From positions 151,675,151 through 151,739,150 of the forward strand of contig CP136068.1 of the NCBI GenBank assembly GCA_032622095.1: a DNA stretch of 64,000 nt, in the 5' to 3' direction. The notes under the pieces are model-generated. The model was given only the letters and a program-made list of their open reading frames with translations, was not told where the DNA came from and did not search any database. The position numbers and the translations under genes were made by a program. Of the stretch, positions 27,101-42,100 are shown piece by piece (the stretch's first letter is position 1; the number at the start of each line of letters is the position of its first letter). This DNA comes from Siphonodentalium dalli (Eukaryota; Mollusca; Scaphopoda; Gadilida; Siphonodentaliidae).

Positions 27101-30100
27101 GTGAAAATATTTCCACCCGTCAAAAACCGCCACAAACAGAAAGAACATCAAAACGTAGACAGACTTTGTCCGTATACAAATAAGAAATATCGCATACACA
27201 GTATGTTATGGTCATATGTTTCACCATTGTTATGTAAACAAAAGCATAAAAAGTTACTTTTCTGGTGTTTGTTTATATTATGATGGCAAACATAAAGAGC
27301 GTTCTTTGTTGGTGAATTCCTAATATGGAACTAATAAATAGCGTTTATGCCATTTGTGTGTGATTAGCCAGTCGCATTGTGCTATCTTCCGTAACACAAT
27401 CAGGCTCTTGCTTAGGTAAAACATAGTAGGTCTTTATGATAACATGCTGTTTAGGCGATGGTCATGGTATATAAGAACGAAACTGTATGCGTTTTAATGT
27501 TTTTTCTGTTTACGGTGATTGGAACAAATATGAATATTTTCGACAACTAAGGCCTCACGTGCCTTTAATGTTGAATATCTCGTTGAATTGACTGATAGAT
27601 ATGTAACATATTTACAAAATGCACGTATGTTATCTGTAAAGACTCATCACAGAAAAATAGCGGACGTTTCATGACATCACCGCCTCTTGATTGTGTCGGC
27701 GACGAAACTTCGTATTACAAAACATTTTATGTGGTGTCCGAGTATGAGCATTTCCGTGTTAGTCTAGTACCTCTCCTTGGTCATTCAGCATAATATGTGG
27801 CTTCCGGATTTCCATGTCAACTGGGTTTTCTCTGTAAATATATAAAACTGTTTAGAAAATCACACCAAAATAGTGATGAAAATGCTAATGTATGTCATAA
27901 GCTTAAAAAATTGTAAACTAAGATGGAAAAAGATAACCATAACGCTGTTGACCAAATGTTGTAAGGCACAAGGGAATCATAACGTTCATTTCAAATAAGT
28001 ACTCAATGTTCGACAAAGAAGCTGGTACAGCGTTCGCATGGCACAAACTTGTTCGATGTACTTCAGTCTCTGACGTCTTGACACATATAAATTACGGATA
28101 TTACTTCTGCAAAGTTGTGATCGGAACGTACATGTACATAAGTTATGGCACTTGTGTTGCAATCCAAACTCTTTACCATTTCACTACTTGTTTACATTGT
28201 TATATATATATTGTTCAGAATATGACAATAACATATGTTTAAACTAAAATCCATGTGAAGTATTCTATACATGTAGTTACATTCGAATGTTATCAACTGG
28301 AACGCATGATTCACATATACATGTTGTTGGCATTCGGGATTCAGTACCTAGTGGGTTGACACACAGGAACGTAGTGTTGGCTTGATTGTGTCTCCCCCTC
28401 CCCCAAGTTAAACAGCTGGGACTTTCAAACCGAATCAACGAATCAGCTAGTCGATGAACGACCACAAACGCTCCCGTTATATCTGGTTTGGTTGGACCAT
28501 CAATGTAGGCTTAAACGAGGTTTAAAGACACGGTTGGCCTTGGCGGTGGGTATCCTGTGAAAATATCTCCACCCGTCAAAAACCGCCACAAACAGAAAGA
28601 ACATCAAAATGTAGATAGACTTTGTCCGTATACAAATAAGAAATATCGCATAAACAGTATGTTATGGTCATATGTATGACCATTGTTATGTAAACAAAAG
28701 CATAAAAAGTTACTTTTCTGGTGTTTGTTTATATTATGATGGTAAACACAAAGAGCGTTCTTTGTTGGTGAATACCTGATATGGAACTAATAAAGAGCGT
28801 TTATGCCATTTGTGTGTGATTAGCCAGTAGCATTGTGCTGTCTTCTGTAACACAATCTGGCTCTTGCTTGGTAAAATATAGTAGGTCTTTATGATAACAT
28901 GCTGTTTACGCGATGGTCATGGTATATATGAACGGAACTGTATGCGTTTTAATGTTTTTCTGTTTACGGTGTTTGGAACAAATATGAATATTTTCGACAA
29001 TTAAGGCCGCACGTGCCTTTAAACTCAGAAGTTGAAACTGGAGATAAACCTCGTTTAAGCCTATAGTGACGGTCCAGCCAAACCAGGTTCGTCGACTAAC
29101 TGATTCGTTGAGATTAACATGCAATCAAGCTACCCAGGTACCAGGCGAAACAAATGCAGACAGGCCGATAGATTGGTTATCTGAACGCCCCAATGAACAC
29201 TAACAATCGCGTATTTTATAGCAACTAGCATGTGAGAATGAGTCAATAGTGACAGGATAATACCAAGCCGCCATTTTCAACATATAGACACACTGTCACT
29301 CGAGATTATGTAAACCGCGGTCCAGAAAAGACGGAATCGTCATCTCGGCGCCGGTTTATGTTTACAAAACAAAATATCCTCGCGCAAATACGCACATAAT
29401 CGATCTATAGTATGCAATAGGTATATAATGTGATTATTTGATTCTGAAATAAGCAGATAATGGAGTCATAGCCGTTATTTCATTTTATGGCGCGGGCCAC
29501 GGTGAAACCACATGTTAAAGAGCGTACACCGCACAGAAAAGTCGTCGGTTGGCTTATTTGCGTCATTGTCCGCACATAATCGGATTAGTATCGCCACATT
29601 ATGAGTCGATAACGTGACTAAAATGCTCTCATTTTCAGCACATTATCAACTTAAAATGAGTCTATTCTAAGCAGATTATCTACCTAAAAAGTAAATAATG
29701 TGCGGGTTTTCGGGAGAACAGGCTGTATTAAACGCAAAGAATTATCGCAATTGACAATGAAACTTACCCTAAGCAATTTACACGTGTGAGCGTTTCAGGC
29801 TTATACAGTTTCAATCAAAGTATGCCGTAATTACAGATTTTCGCAGTCGACAGAACGCGGCGGTCCGCATCAGGCAAGATAAACAGCGCTTCTGAGTCGT
29901 GGCTCTGGCTGGGCCGAATTTAAACCAGAGATGACGAATGCGTCACCAAAAACCTGTTGTTTCGGGTATGAGAGCCACTGATTTGGCTGTCAAACGACGA
30001 CTTAACCCTAGGGTCGGAATCGGCATCTCTGGTTTAGACTAGGTTTTATTCTAGACCAGGTTTAACTCCAGTTTAAACTAGATTTAAGTAGGGTTTAAAC

Positions 30101-33100
30101 TTGGTTTTACGGTAGTTAAACTAGGTTTTGTGGGAGTCAAACTGGGTTTTAGTGTAGTTAAACCAAGTTTTGTGATAAACTCAGTTTAAGTTTGTGGAAT
30201 TCGATCTCAATTAAAAACTAGGTTTTATTGACGTGATAAAGTTATGGTAATATTACTAATTGTTTGTGGTGAATTGGCTATATAATCATCAGTATAAGCT
30301 TCGGTATATATGATTTATACGTACCATACGTCTCATCTCGAAAATATACCTTTAAATATACTTTGAAAAAACATCAAAGTTAAACCACCCTACCCCAGGT
30401 TTTACTAAAACCTAGTTTTTTGGGTTTAATTATTCGGCCGATTGTTTTCGCCCATGCAGTATTGATGTTGTTTCTTCGCGTACATGGGAGTGTTTATTTT
30501 GAATTAGGGGAGGCGTTTATGCGCGGGCGTTTGTCACTCAAAGTACATGCAGGAGAGTCTTAGTGAAATTCGGGGAGGCGATTGCGGTACTTATGAAATA
30601 ATTCTAACAAAATATGTGCCAGTTTGATGGATGATTTCTTGCTATACATGTCTGTTTGCAATTCGCTTGTTCGGATGTCGCTTTGGCGACTGAGAGCATG
30701 GAGGGATCGAACTGATCAGTTTGACACGTTAGACACGAACATGAATTTTGAAACTGATACCTTATTCACAAAAAGGTCTCTTTCGGTCAATTTGACGCAT
30801 GGGTTGGTGGTCCGCCCAAATACCAATCAGAGACACCCAGCCCTCACCCGGGGGGAGGGTAACGGCCACCTGAGGGGGAATGGAGTATGGACTATTTATT
30901 TTGGAGAACTGTAAGGATTTCGGCCAATTTGATGGTATGGGTGGGTGGCTCGCCCAAATAACCCATAGAAACACCCCATCCTCACATCCGGGGGGGGGGG
31001 TACCACACAGGAGGTGAAAATTGGGTATGGACCATTTTCGAGAACGGTAAAGATTTCGGTCAATTTGACGTCAGAAGTGTTGGTAACCCGCTCCAACTAC
31101 CCCATAGAAACACCATCACCCGGGGGTACAACCCCGAGGAGGGTGGGTGGCACATCCCAAATGCCACCCATAGAAACACCCCAACCCGCACCCCGGGGTC
31201 CATACCCCATTTTCACCCGCTCGGGTAGAAGCACCCGGGGTGGGGGTGGGGTGTTTATATGGACTATATTTGAGGGCGGGCCACCCACCAATGCTGTAAT
31301 ATTGGCCGAAATCCTTACCGTTCTCGATAACGGTCCATACCCAATTTCGACACCCGGGTGAGGGGTGGGGGTGTTTCTATGATGTATTTGTGGCGGGCCA
31401 CCTACACATGCCGTAATATTGACCGACAGAGGCATTTTTTTTGCGAATAATGAATAAAATGCTCCATACCCCATTTTCACCCCAGCAGGGTGGTACCCTC
31501 CAGGGATGAGGGTAGGGTGTTTCTAGAGGATATTTGGAGCGGGCCACACACCCCTGTCGTCAAATTGGCCGAAATCCTTACCGTTCTCGAATATGGTTCA
31601 TATCCCATCTTCACCCCTCGGATGGTAACCCACCCCACCCCCGCCAGGATGTGAGGGGTGGTGTGTTTATATGGGTTTTTTGAGGTACCCTTCCCCGGGG
31701 GTGAGGGCTGTGGTGTTTCTATTCGGTATTTGGGCGTACCAAATTTCCACCTCCTCTGGTGGCACCCCACCCCCCCCCCCCCGGTGATTGGTGGTGGGGG
31801 GGGGGTTCTATGGTGTATTTTTATCAGGCCACCCACTCCTGCTGCCAAATTAATTAGCCTAAATTCTTACCGTTCTCGAAAATGGTCCATACCCCACTTA
31901 TCCTGGGGTGAGGGGTGATGTTCCTATCGGGTATTTTGGGCGGGCCACCCATTCTTGCCGCCATCAAATTCGCCGAAATCCTTACCGTTCTCGAAAATGG
32001 TCCATACCCCATTTTCACCCGTCCGGATGGTACCCCCGGGGGTGGTGGTGTTTCTATGGGATATTTGTGGCGGGCCCTCACCCATTCCCTCAAGAGATAT
32101 TTTTGAGTTCCAAAAGTCATGTTCGTCCATGATATTAGATAATGTCTAACCGCTATACAACAGACCGTGCATTCGTCGTGATTCCTCAAAGCGCACGGGT
32201 TATTCGCCTGATTAGGAGATTGGATAGCGACAACAGGTCGCATGACCGGACAATGCATTGACAAGTAGCGATAATAAACAGACAGACCACGCCTCCTATC
32301 CTTGCAATTGGACAAATGTGGCCCACAGGTAACACAATCGACCAAATCTATGTCGTCCCAGCGGTGGAGAAAAACTTGGATTTACTACTAAAACCCAGTT
32401 TAAACTGGTAGTTTAAACTAGGTCTAAACTGGATATGCCGATTCGGACCAAGAGGTTTCAGTAGACCAGGTATGAACTGAATCCGGCCTTTGTCTGGCGC
32501 GTGTATGATAACTCACCTTTTATAGTGCTTCCTAACAAACGTGACGGGTATTTTAGTGAGGGTGTCGAATTCTTTTGGGTTACTTTTTCTAAACTCATTT
32601 ACAACGTGGAACAGGTCCAGAAACGTACTCTCCCCTCCAGATACTTCGTTGTCGAATCTGTTAAAATACAATTACAATAATATTTAAAGACAGTTCTCAC
32701 AAATGGCAAATAGTTTCGTTATACATGCATTATGTTATATGGCGTATGCCCTTTGTATCGTACCTGTATTCCAAGAGACATTTGATATTACGAAGGCGCC
32801 CCATTCGTGAATTTTCAAAATATCTCAATTTTAAACTAACAGTTTGAAGGAATATATCAATATCCCTTATAACCAATGTATGGTATGGTATTATAACAAC
32901 AACTCTTTACCCTTATACATATGAGATATATTTTCAATTATGTAAAAATGTGGTTTTAACAAAAATAAACCCAGATTATTTAGGTAGGTCGATAGAGAGA
33001 TTTCGACAGGAGTATTTTGCAAAAACACACTGAATTACATAGACTATGAACCCAACTGGGGTACGCCCTCAGTCTACCATCTTAAATCATGACTCTGCGT

Positions 33101-36100
33101 GAAAATAAATCTGACATATTTCATTGCACATTTTAGTTTTTGGCAGCCATTTGTATATTATTTTGGAGAAAACAAATCACCATTAAACTACATAATGTCT
33201 GAAAAGATGATTCGGTATTATGTCTGCCAGATTATGGAAAACGTGGTTGAATAATATTTATGTTGTTTCATGTTGTTTTGGTCCTTCAGACGATAAATAG
33301 ATAGAACCGCATGAGTGTCTGGATTTTGACGAAATTATCGCACGAGATTTGTTGGCGGAGCGAAACCTCGAGTGCGGGACGCAGAGTCCCGCACGAGAGG
33401 TATCGCGTTCCGCCAACACATCGAGTGCGATAATTCGTCAAATTCCAGACACTCATGCGGTTCTATTTTTATAACATATCTACGTATTACAGTAAGTTGA
33501 TTCACAATCGTACATCTCCGGTACAGAAAATGTGAATTTAATTGAGTTTTAACGGCATTTTAGGGTTAACGCAACAATCAGACAGCTCGTCTATACGCGA
33601 GTGAAATTGACCCATCTTGACCCGCTCAAAGGTGTAAAATTGGTTTTCCCCAGATTTTCCAAAATATAACCCAATCAGCGCGCTGCGATTTCGGCAAGTT
33701 GGTTGTCGCCCTTGCGTTGAAAAGTTGAAAAAGTAAAAATAGTAACGACGAGAGCCAGTCTAACAACACTGAATGAAATAGTTCCGGCGACAGATTGCAC
33801 TAGTGCGATTCTGAGAATTATCACACGCCTGGAACGTCGTGCGATCATGCGAATTACGTTGATATATATGTAATAATAGTTCTGCAAATGCCTGCCAAAA
33901 AAATAAAATAAGCAATGAAAATTGTTTGTTTCAATCCTCACGCGATTCCTCAAACAGAGGCAAGTGTTTGTACATGTATGAACGATAAATCTTGGATTAA
34001 TATAGTATTTCTGTTTAACATTAGAGTACACGACTTTGATACGAAACAACGACCGATTACGGGGTTTAATTGTTTTACAGTTGATACTTAACATCTATAA
34101 AATTTCATGCGCATATATATATTTCCAGCCTCGAGATTGCCCACCTGTATAGTAGATGGTGGTGACTAAATCATACCCGCAGTGTATGTAGTCCTTTAAG
34201 TCAATTCCAGGTAATTTGCCTGACGGGTCCCGCCGGTTTGTAAACATGCCCGACCTAGTTCCCTGTGTTTTATTTTAGTCATGTTAGGAGTAGGTATGTT
34301 TTTTGATACATTGTTGATATTTTCTTTCTTATATATGCCATTTCCCATTGTTATTCAATACAAATATTTGTTGAAACATATGACCAAATATGAGCACCCG
34401 TATCTGAGTAATGTCACATATTACTCAATACTCAGTGTGAGTAGCCAACATAACCAATATTTAAGTTACGGCCTCAGCTTTTGGAACACAGAAAGAATAT
34501 AGACTTGAGCCATATCTTCTCAATACGAATTCATTGGAAGACAGAATAGCTTTCATCAGATTCAGAAACATTAACAATTCACTTGTTATAGAGAAGGTGC
34601 GACATGTACAGCCCCACCCAGTAACATTAGAATATAGAAGGTGTGTGTTTTATATACAGCCCCACCCAGTAACATTAGAATATAGAAGGTGTGTGTTTTA
34701 TATACAGCCCCACCCAGTAACATTAGAATATAGAAGGTGTGTGTTTTGCTGTGAGAGTGTCGCAGTGTTTACTTATGGAGTGTACTGCATATTCACAACT
34801 ACGGAGCGAACTTTTCGAATCAATGAATAACCATAATCCGAATTTCCGACAAATGTATTACTATATTGACAAATGAAAGTCCCGCTTTTTTTCTTTTTCC
34901 TTTTTTTTCTTCGTACAATATATCTTGGTTTAGATATTAAACATATCTATATATGCGGATTTATATCCAAGCTGATCCTTCCTTTCCACAGTGCTCGCGC
35001 TGAGCAAACTACAGTTAGCTAACCATTATGGTATATGATCCCAAGACTCCTAGTGGATTTGAGCGTATTACGTAATTTTCACCTTGTTTGTTCTATTCCC
35101 ACATGCTTTGTATATAATGTTATCCATTTTTTTTTCAATTTCAATTTCTTTATTCTCTTCACTCAAAAGTACATAGGTATTGAGACATTTAACATATATT
35201 CATGGTATATAGCTATATACACTGAATACATGGGGCATGCGGGATTATTGCAATATGTACAATGCACATAGGCCGTATATAATTATACAACAGCGATAAT
35301 GTTCTTTCTCTGTCGTTACTAATACTGTTGTGTAATACTCTAAGCGCTAAGTACGGTAGCTTAGATGTGCTCCCGGTTTTTAGTATTATCTGTCTTGTGT
35401 AGGTTCAGTTGTCTCCACCGGAGTTGCTCCGTTTTGGGCATTCGAACACAATCATGGAATCGTGAAGATATCTAAAATTGTATTAGCAAACTGTCCTATT
35501 GGAAACATTGATCGACGTGAAATACTGCAGTGTTGTCCGCAGAATCGTATCCAATTGGATACCCCCTTGTGGGTTTCGAAGATTTCCAGTTACAACACAA
35601 ATAAGAATTGGGTCCACCTTGAATGATGCTATACTTACTTCAAACAGTGGAGGAATTGCAAACCTGGTGGAACCTCATACATGACTAGATCTTGGTGATC
35701 ATGCAGCTTTACATTCATATAGGCTGCATTTATCGGGGTCGGCGTCACGTACACTTCAAAGCTCTGCAAAAACACGAAACTAGTGAACCCTTATTTACAA
35801 AATGGATTATCCCGTCAGTTATAAAAGTATACATTGTAATAATAAGGTATTTATCTGGAGGGATGTTCAGGAGCAGAAAGACAACAAAATTGCAGAAGGA
35901 ATTAAATTCATTGGATGGAAATGTTACGAAAATAAGCTCAACAAGCATGGTCGTTTGTGGAACTTAAGTTAAGTTTTGCTATAAACTGCGGACTTGTTGT
36001 AGATCCTCTATTTACAAGTACTGTTCTGTATAAAACTGTAAAGGGAATTACAAATATTTTAAAGCAGACACAATAGTGTCTAGGCGCAGCTTCTGCGGGC

Positions 36101-39100
36101 CTGGATATATGGACTATATTATGTGTAATATATATTTATTTTAATTGGGAATTCATGATAAGATGGTGACACTAACTAAACGTTACCACTCTGGTTTCTT
36201 AAATAATGCATCAGTCAGCAACCGAGTGTCATGACATTTGCAACTTAACTCACACATTCTTCGTATCAAACCAGAGCGAAATGTTTTTACAATATATAGG
36301 TTTGGACTGGCAATGTTTTGCATGTACATGTGGTGATGAACAAACCAGAACTGAATTGTTTCTTCGCTCTATGGACAACGCCTCTGGCCAATCATTGTGA
36401 TTAGACATACTTTGGACATTTTATAAAGTAGATTTGTTAGCATCGGGGACTACTTTATTTACCGTTACAAATGCTAAAACAATAGCAGCCACCAGCATTG
36501 CATGGTTATGGATGTAGTGGGACCATCTAATTAAAACTTGTAATGAGAGACAGAAACCCCTGTCATTTCATCGGCACGGTTTAGGTTCGGATCAAAGCTA
36601 AAGAGCTAAGACCACAATTGTACGAACTATGTATTAGCAGGTTACACCATCGATTCCCGCTATATTGCTCAAGCAAAACAAAGACGCGCATGACACCATA
36701 AATGTGTCAGAACATCAGAGCTTTAACCCTTTACCCAACAGAAGGGCCCTGTGCCAATGCATTCTCTTATATATGCGAGTCGACCATAGGTCGCCTCGCA
36801 TATATAAGAGAATGCATTGGCTTAACACATTAAAAATTATAAAATTGTTAAAGAATGTAAGAAAAAATGGTAAAAAGTGTTAAAAAAAAGTGTTTTTTTA
36901 GGCCAATGCATTCTCTTATATATGCGAGGCGACCTATGGTCGACTCGCATATATAAGAGAATGCATTGGCACAGGGCATAACTGTAACTATCACAATGTG
37001 GTCAAGGAGCCGGTTCCAATGATATCCATATATGTATGGTTCTATTGAGACAGACCGAAGATATTTTAGGCTGTTGAAGCTTTATTTGGCCGGTTTTGGC
37101 CGGTTTGTTGGGTAAAGGGTTAACATATATGCTCAGTCAATTGTATGCACGTGAATACTCACTTTGCCGTATAAGTTGTCTTGAAGTGGTCCTATTCTTT
37201 CGACAGCCTGCAATTCAAGTTACGACACATCAATAGATGACCAATACGATTTGAAGCAATGCTAACAGCAGTTTCAGATGTAATCTGTCGAACAACTAAA
37301 TTACTGACAATAAGCATAACAACCCATTTGTCTCGAAATTTCTCAAACGTATTCCACGGTATGGTGAACATCAATACATGCCAACGACGCTGTTTATCGG
37401 TTGTTATATTTTAAGTCAAGGAATGACATAAGTTACGCCTCACATACGAATAATGACACGCAACGTACTCCACATGTATTGGATAACATCCCTCCAACAA
37501 CAGGAAAAATAACTATCAGTAGATAAGAGTTGTTCGTTATTTTACGCAATATTCTCAACATACAAACATGCAGTTTCTTCCCTTCAATACTTTCGATCTG
37601 GAATAGTCTGGACAAAGTAGCTCAACAATGTACCTCGGTCACTAAGTTTTCAAATATGTGACCCGCCATATCAAATCCAGTCGTAAGTCGGGATTTTGTT
37701 TACCCTGTGCCAATACATTCTCTTATATATGCGAGTCGACCATACGTCGCCTCGCATATATAAGAGAATGCATTGGCCTAACAATTTTTTATCATTTTTT
37801 TTAAATAAATGTTTCTGACAATTTTTAGGACATAAACTAAAAAAACATCCATTACCCTGCAGGGAGCCCCACACATATATAACAGCATATAGAAGAGTGT
37901 CGTCTGCTCATGTTTGTCTGGGGCTCTGCATGGGTGAAATTATAAAATTGTTAAAGAATACAAGAAACAATTATTAAAATTGTAAAAAAAATGTTAGGCC
38001 AATGCATTATCTTATATTTGCGAGGCGACCTATGGTCGACTCGCATATATAAGAGAATGCATTGGCACAGTGTAAAATAAATCCCGACTTACGACTGGAT
38101 TTGATATGGCGGGTCACAAATTCATATGAGTAACCACTCCAACCGTCGCATCGTTTTGATCGAGAATGAGTAACATTTTTAAGTGAAAACGACAGTTAGG
38201 AACACGTTTGTTACGATACTGGTATCAAATATGGCAGCTACTTTCTGTTAACCCTTTACCCAACAAACCGGCCAAAACCGGCCAAATAAAGCTTCAACAG
38301 CCTAAAATATCTTGGGTCTGTCTCAACAGAACCATACAAATGTGGAAATCATTGGAACCGGCTCCTTGACCACATTGTGATAGTTACAGTTATGCCCTGT
38401 GCCAATGCATTCTCTTATATATGCGAGTCGACCATAGGTCGCCTCGCATATATAAGAGAATGCATTGGCCTAAAAAAAATCTTTTTTTAACACTTTTTAC
38501 CATTTTTTCTTAATTCTTTAACAATTTTATAATTTTTAATGTGTTAATCCAATGCATTCTCTTATATATGCGAGGCGACCTATGGTCGACTCGCATATAT
38601 AAGAGAATGCATTGGCACAGGGCCCTTCTGTTGGGTAAAGGGTTAATACCTTTGCCATCGCTAAATCTTCTGTGGGAACCCCTGTCAACAAGCTGACGCC
38701 ATAGTCGTTAATCTGCTGTATCCACCTAGAGAAATAAAATAAAAATAAAAAACCCTGTATATTCCACGAAGAGCTAATTACACTGGTGACTTACCCTTAG
38801 TATCAATTATCAACCTGCATCGTCTCTTTCGCTGAAATCCCAGCCTGTTTTCCCGAAAACCCGCACATTATCTGCTTATAATAGAACTTCATTTAGGTAG
38901 ATAATCTGCGTAGATGGTCTAATTTTGAGTCGATAATGTGCTGAAAATGAGAGCATTTTTTAGTCACATTCTCGACTCACAATGAGTCGATTCTAAGCAG
39001 ATTATGTGCAACAAATGACACAAATAAGCCAACTTACGACTCTTCATGTGTCTCCTTTTTAACATGTGTTTTCACCACCATATAGTATATGCCCTAACCC

Positions 39101-42100
39101 CACATACTCCCCACGCGTCTCGATATTAATTTAACATACAATTTCAATACATCGGCGAACACAAAGTCTATCATTTACTTTATACCCAACCACATAGCAA
39201 GAACCAGATACACGCTATTGGTCTCATGCTGCTTTAGTGAGGTCGTCATGGGTCACCATGGTACCAGGATATTGTACCGGTATACATGTTACGGTTGTTA
39301 CCTTCTTAGGAATATTGGTTATCTTCTTCCTGAGTGGGCGGAACGACCGTCGAAAGCTGACACCTTACCTCTCGTCTCCGTTTCCAACCGATAAAGCACA
39401 TATCGGGGCCAAGAAATTCAAATTATAAAACAGTTTAAATACCTTGGTATTATTTATTTTTTACAATCGATAAAGCAGACCCAGAATACAGCCACGAGAG
39501 CCATTTATGGCCTTTAACCCTTTCAGTGCCAAGTCCGATTTTTGTATCAACCCATATTCCCTGTGCCAATGCATTCTCTCGCATATATAAGAGAATGCAT
39601 TGGCCTAACAATTTTTCATCATTTGTTATTTTTTTACAATTTTTTTACAATTTTAATAATTTTTTCTTATATTCTTTAACTTTCAGTGGCAGACTTATTT
39701 TGTAGGTTTAGTGCCAAGGAATCTTACGTTTTTCATGGCCATCAAAATTATTACTATGAATACTTGGTGATAGTTTTGAGTTATAACATGCCCCTAAGGT
39801 TTTATCCAGTTTGTTTTTAAATTTGCTATAGCATGCTTAAGCAAACCCACAAAAATTCAACCCAAAAAACAAAAAAATATATAAAAAAACAAAAACAAAA
39901 CAAAAAATAAACAAACAAATTTTTAGGGCCGATTTTATCGTCTCCTGGCACTCTACAGACCGTAGAACTGGCACTGAACGAGTTAAATACAAAGCACCAG
40001 TTGCCTCTAGACATTATTTTAAATTGTTTGTTTCTATGAGCATGTATGGTGTGAAGTTTGGTGTTTCGAGAACACTCAAATTTTTTAGGTCATTCATCTT
40101 ATATTCTGCAAAAGTATCACAACAATGAAGTCTAGCACACCAAGCTACATGATATAAGAGATATCCCGTAATGATCGAAATTAAGTACAGAGCATTATCA
40201 TATTTGTCAAAACTAGTATGACACGAAGGATCAGAATTAGCTAAGAAACGCTCCGTGAACTTATTTCACATTAAATGTCGATCATGTGCGTATTTCCACG
40301 AGGATATGTTGGATTATTTTATTCTGAAATAAGCAAAAACAAATCGACAAAGAAATCGACTGGCGCGGGCCAGAGTGAAAACACATGTTAAAGAACATAC
40401 AAGTGAAAAGTCATGAGTTGGGTTATTTGTGTCATTGTCCGCACTTAATATGCTTACAATCGCCTCATTGTGAGTCGATAATGTGACTAAAACGCTCTTA
40501 TTTCAGCACATTATGAGACGATTCTAAGCAGATTGTCTACCTAAAACAAGTTATATTATAAGCAGATAATGTGCGAATGTTCAGGGATTCCACGTAACTA
40601 TATACCGATTTTACAGATTTAATGTAACATATAGATTACGTCTAGTCCTTCTGATTTAAGCATCATAGCTCTCTCCGTCGATATGGAAAAAATAAATATG
40701 TCACTGTGAAAATGCTCACCTCAAGAGTGCAACATCACTGCGCATCACTTCATCGTAGCTCGATTGTGGAAGTCCGCTCTGTAATCAAGATGTTGTCAAG
40801 TAATATACTAGATTGTTCGTTTTGGTAGTGGCTTGCTGGGAAGTCGAATCTCATTTGAACGCACTAAATTAAATACAGCTACCACAAATCGATTTTCAAA
40901 TTATCTGACACTACATAGTAGCGTCCTTTAACTATTTGACTATAGTAAATTTTGTCTCGATTATTTTTGTCGCAATAGGACGTTTATATCACCGTCAATT
41001 TAACAACAACTCAGTCTAACCCCATTCTACAGCGGTGTATAAGACACGCAAGATTACAATGTGTTTTAAATTCAGGTTTGAAAATAAGGTGACCAATGGT
41101 CTCAGAAGGACTCCCAGTGTGTGTGCAACTTCATAGTTTTTAGTTAATAGTGATGCATATCAAAGTAATGTGAAACACTCCCGTTGGGTGATCTAATAGA
41201 AAGGGGAATAATCTTACTCAATGTAGTTATTTTTTACAAACAGTATATCCAAATTGACAAAACACACCGTCATTCTTATATATTAATTAAATGCAGTGAC
41301 TATCGGTGGCGAAATCGTTTGTGTTAGTTTATCGCAGATAGATGTGTCCCGATTCGAGAAGTAAATATTTACAATTGCGCGCAGTTCATACGATGTGTTC
41401 TATGAAGTGGTACGGTCGATTTGCTTGAGATTTTCGGCGATGTTAGTAGAATGCTACATTCTTTCAAATGGCATGAGACCTGAATAGTAAGTTATCAGTT
41501 TCAAGCCCCCGAACAAGTCCCAAATATGTCTTTAAAAGAGAACATTCAAAATAAAAAAAATGGTAGATTATTGTGTTTTATGTCATTTGATTGATAAATA
41601 TCTAGTCCATCCACCACACGCCCCGTGTGGGCCCGGGGTAGAATAGGCCTACCGCCCCACTGCGAGGGGTAAAAATCTCCTAATGTGGCACTCTGTTTGC
41701 CGTGGGGTGCATCCCGCGAGGTGTGGTGTAGGAGTCATGGTGTAGTGGGATCCCTTAGGCCCCAAAAATGGCCATATTGAAACTTCAAATATATGTTGTT
41801 TAGTTATAAGGAAAACTTTTTGGAGGGGGTGCCCGGGTGGAAGGACCTGTGTCGGGAGAAAATCATGTTTCCATGGCAACGGCATCAAATATTTCGAGAA
41901 AAGTTGAAAAAGCCCACAATGAGCCTTGTATTAAAAAAAATGATGTTAACTCATTGTGTCGTCAATAGTGCATCAAATGGATTGGGCCACTAGGACATAT
42001 AGGGTCAAGGTTAATTGCTAAGGTAAAGGTCATTGGACAAATGTCATATTTTGATCCATTTTTTATTAATTAAAATAAACACGATTTTGTGACTTTAGTA

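Noticed and set aside
33675-34094. 139-codon minus-strand frame in intron 7
   Set aside because: No recognisable domain; skewed composition and it sits within an intron of the BBOX gene on the same strand.
36206-36400. 64-codon Cys-containing plus-strand frame
   Set aside because: No signal peptide or cysteine pattern of a known family and no splice context; probably chance.
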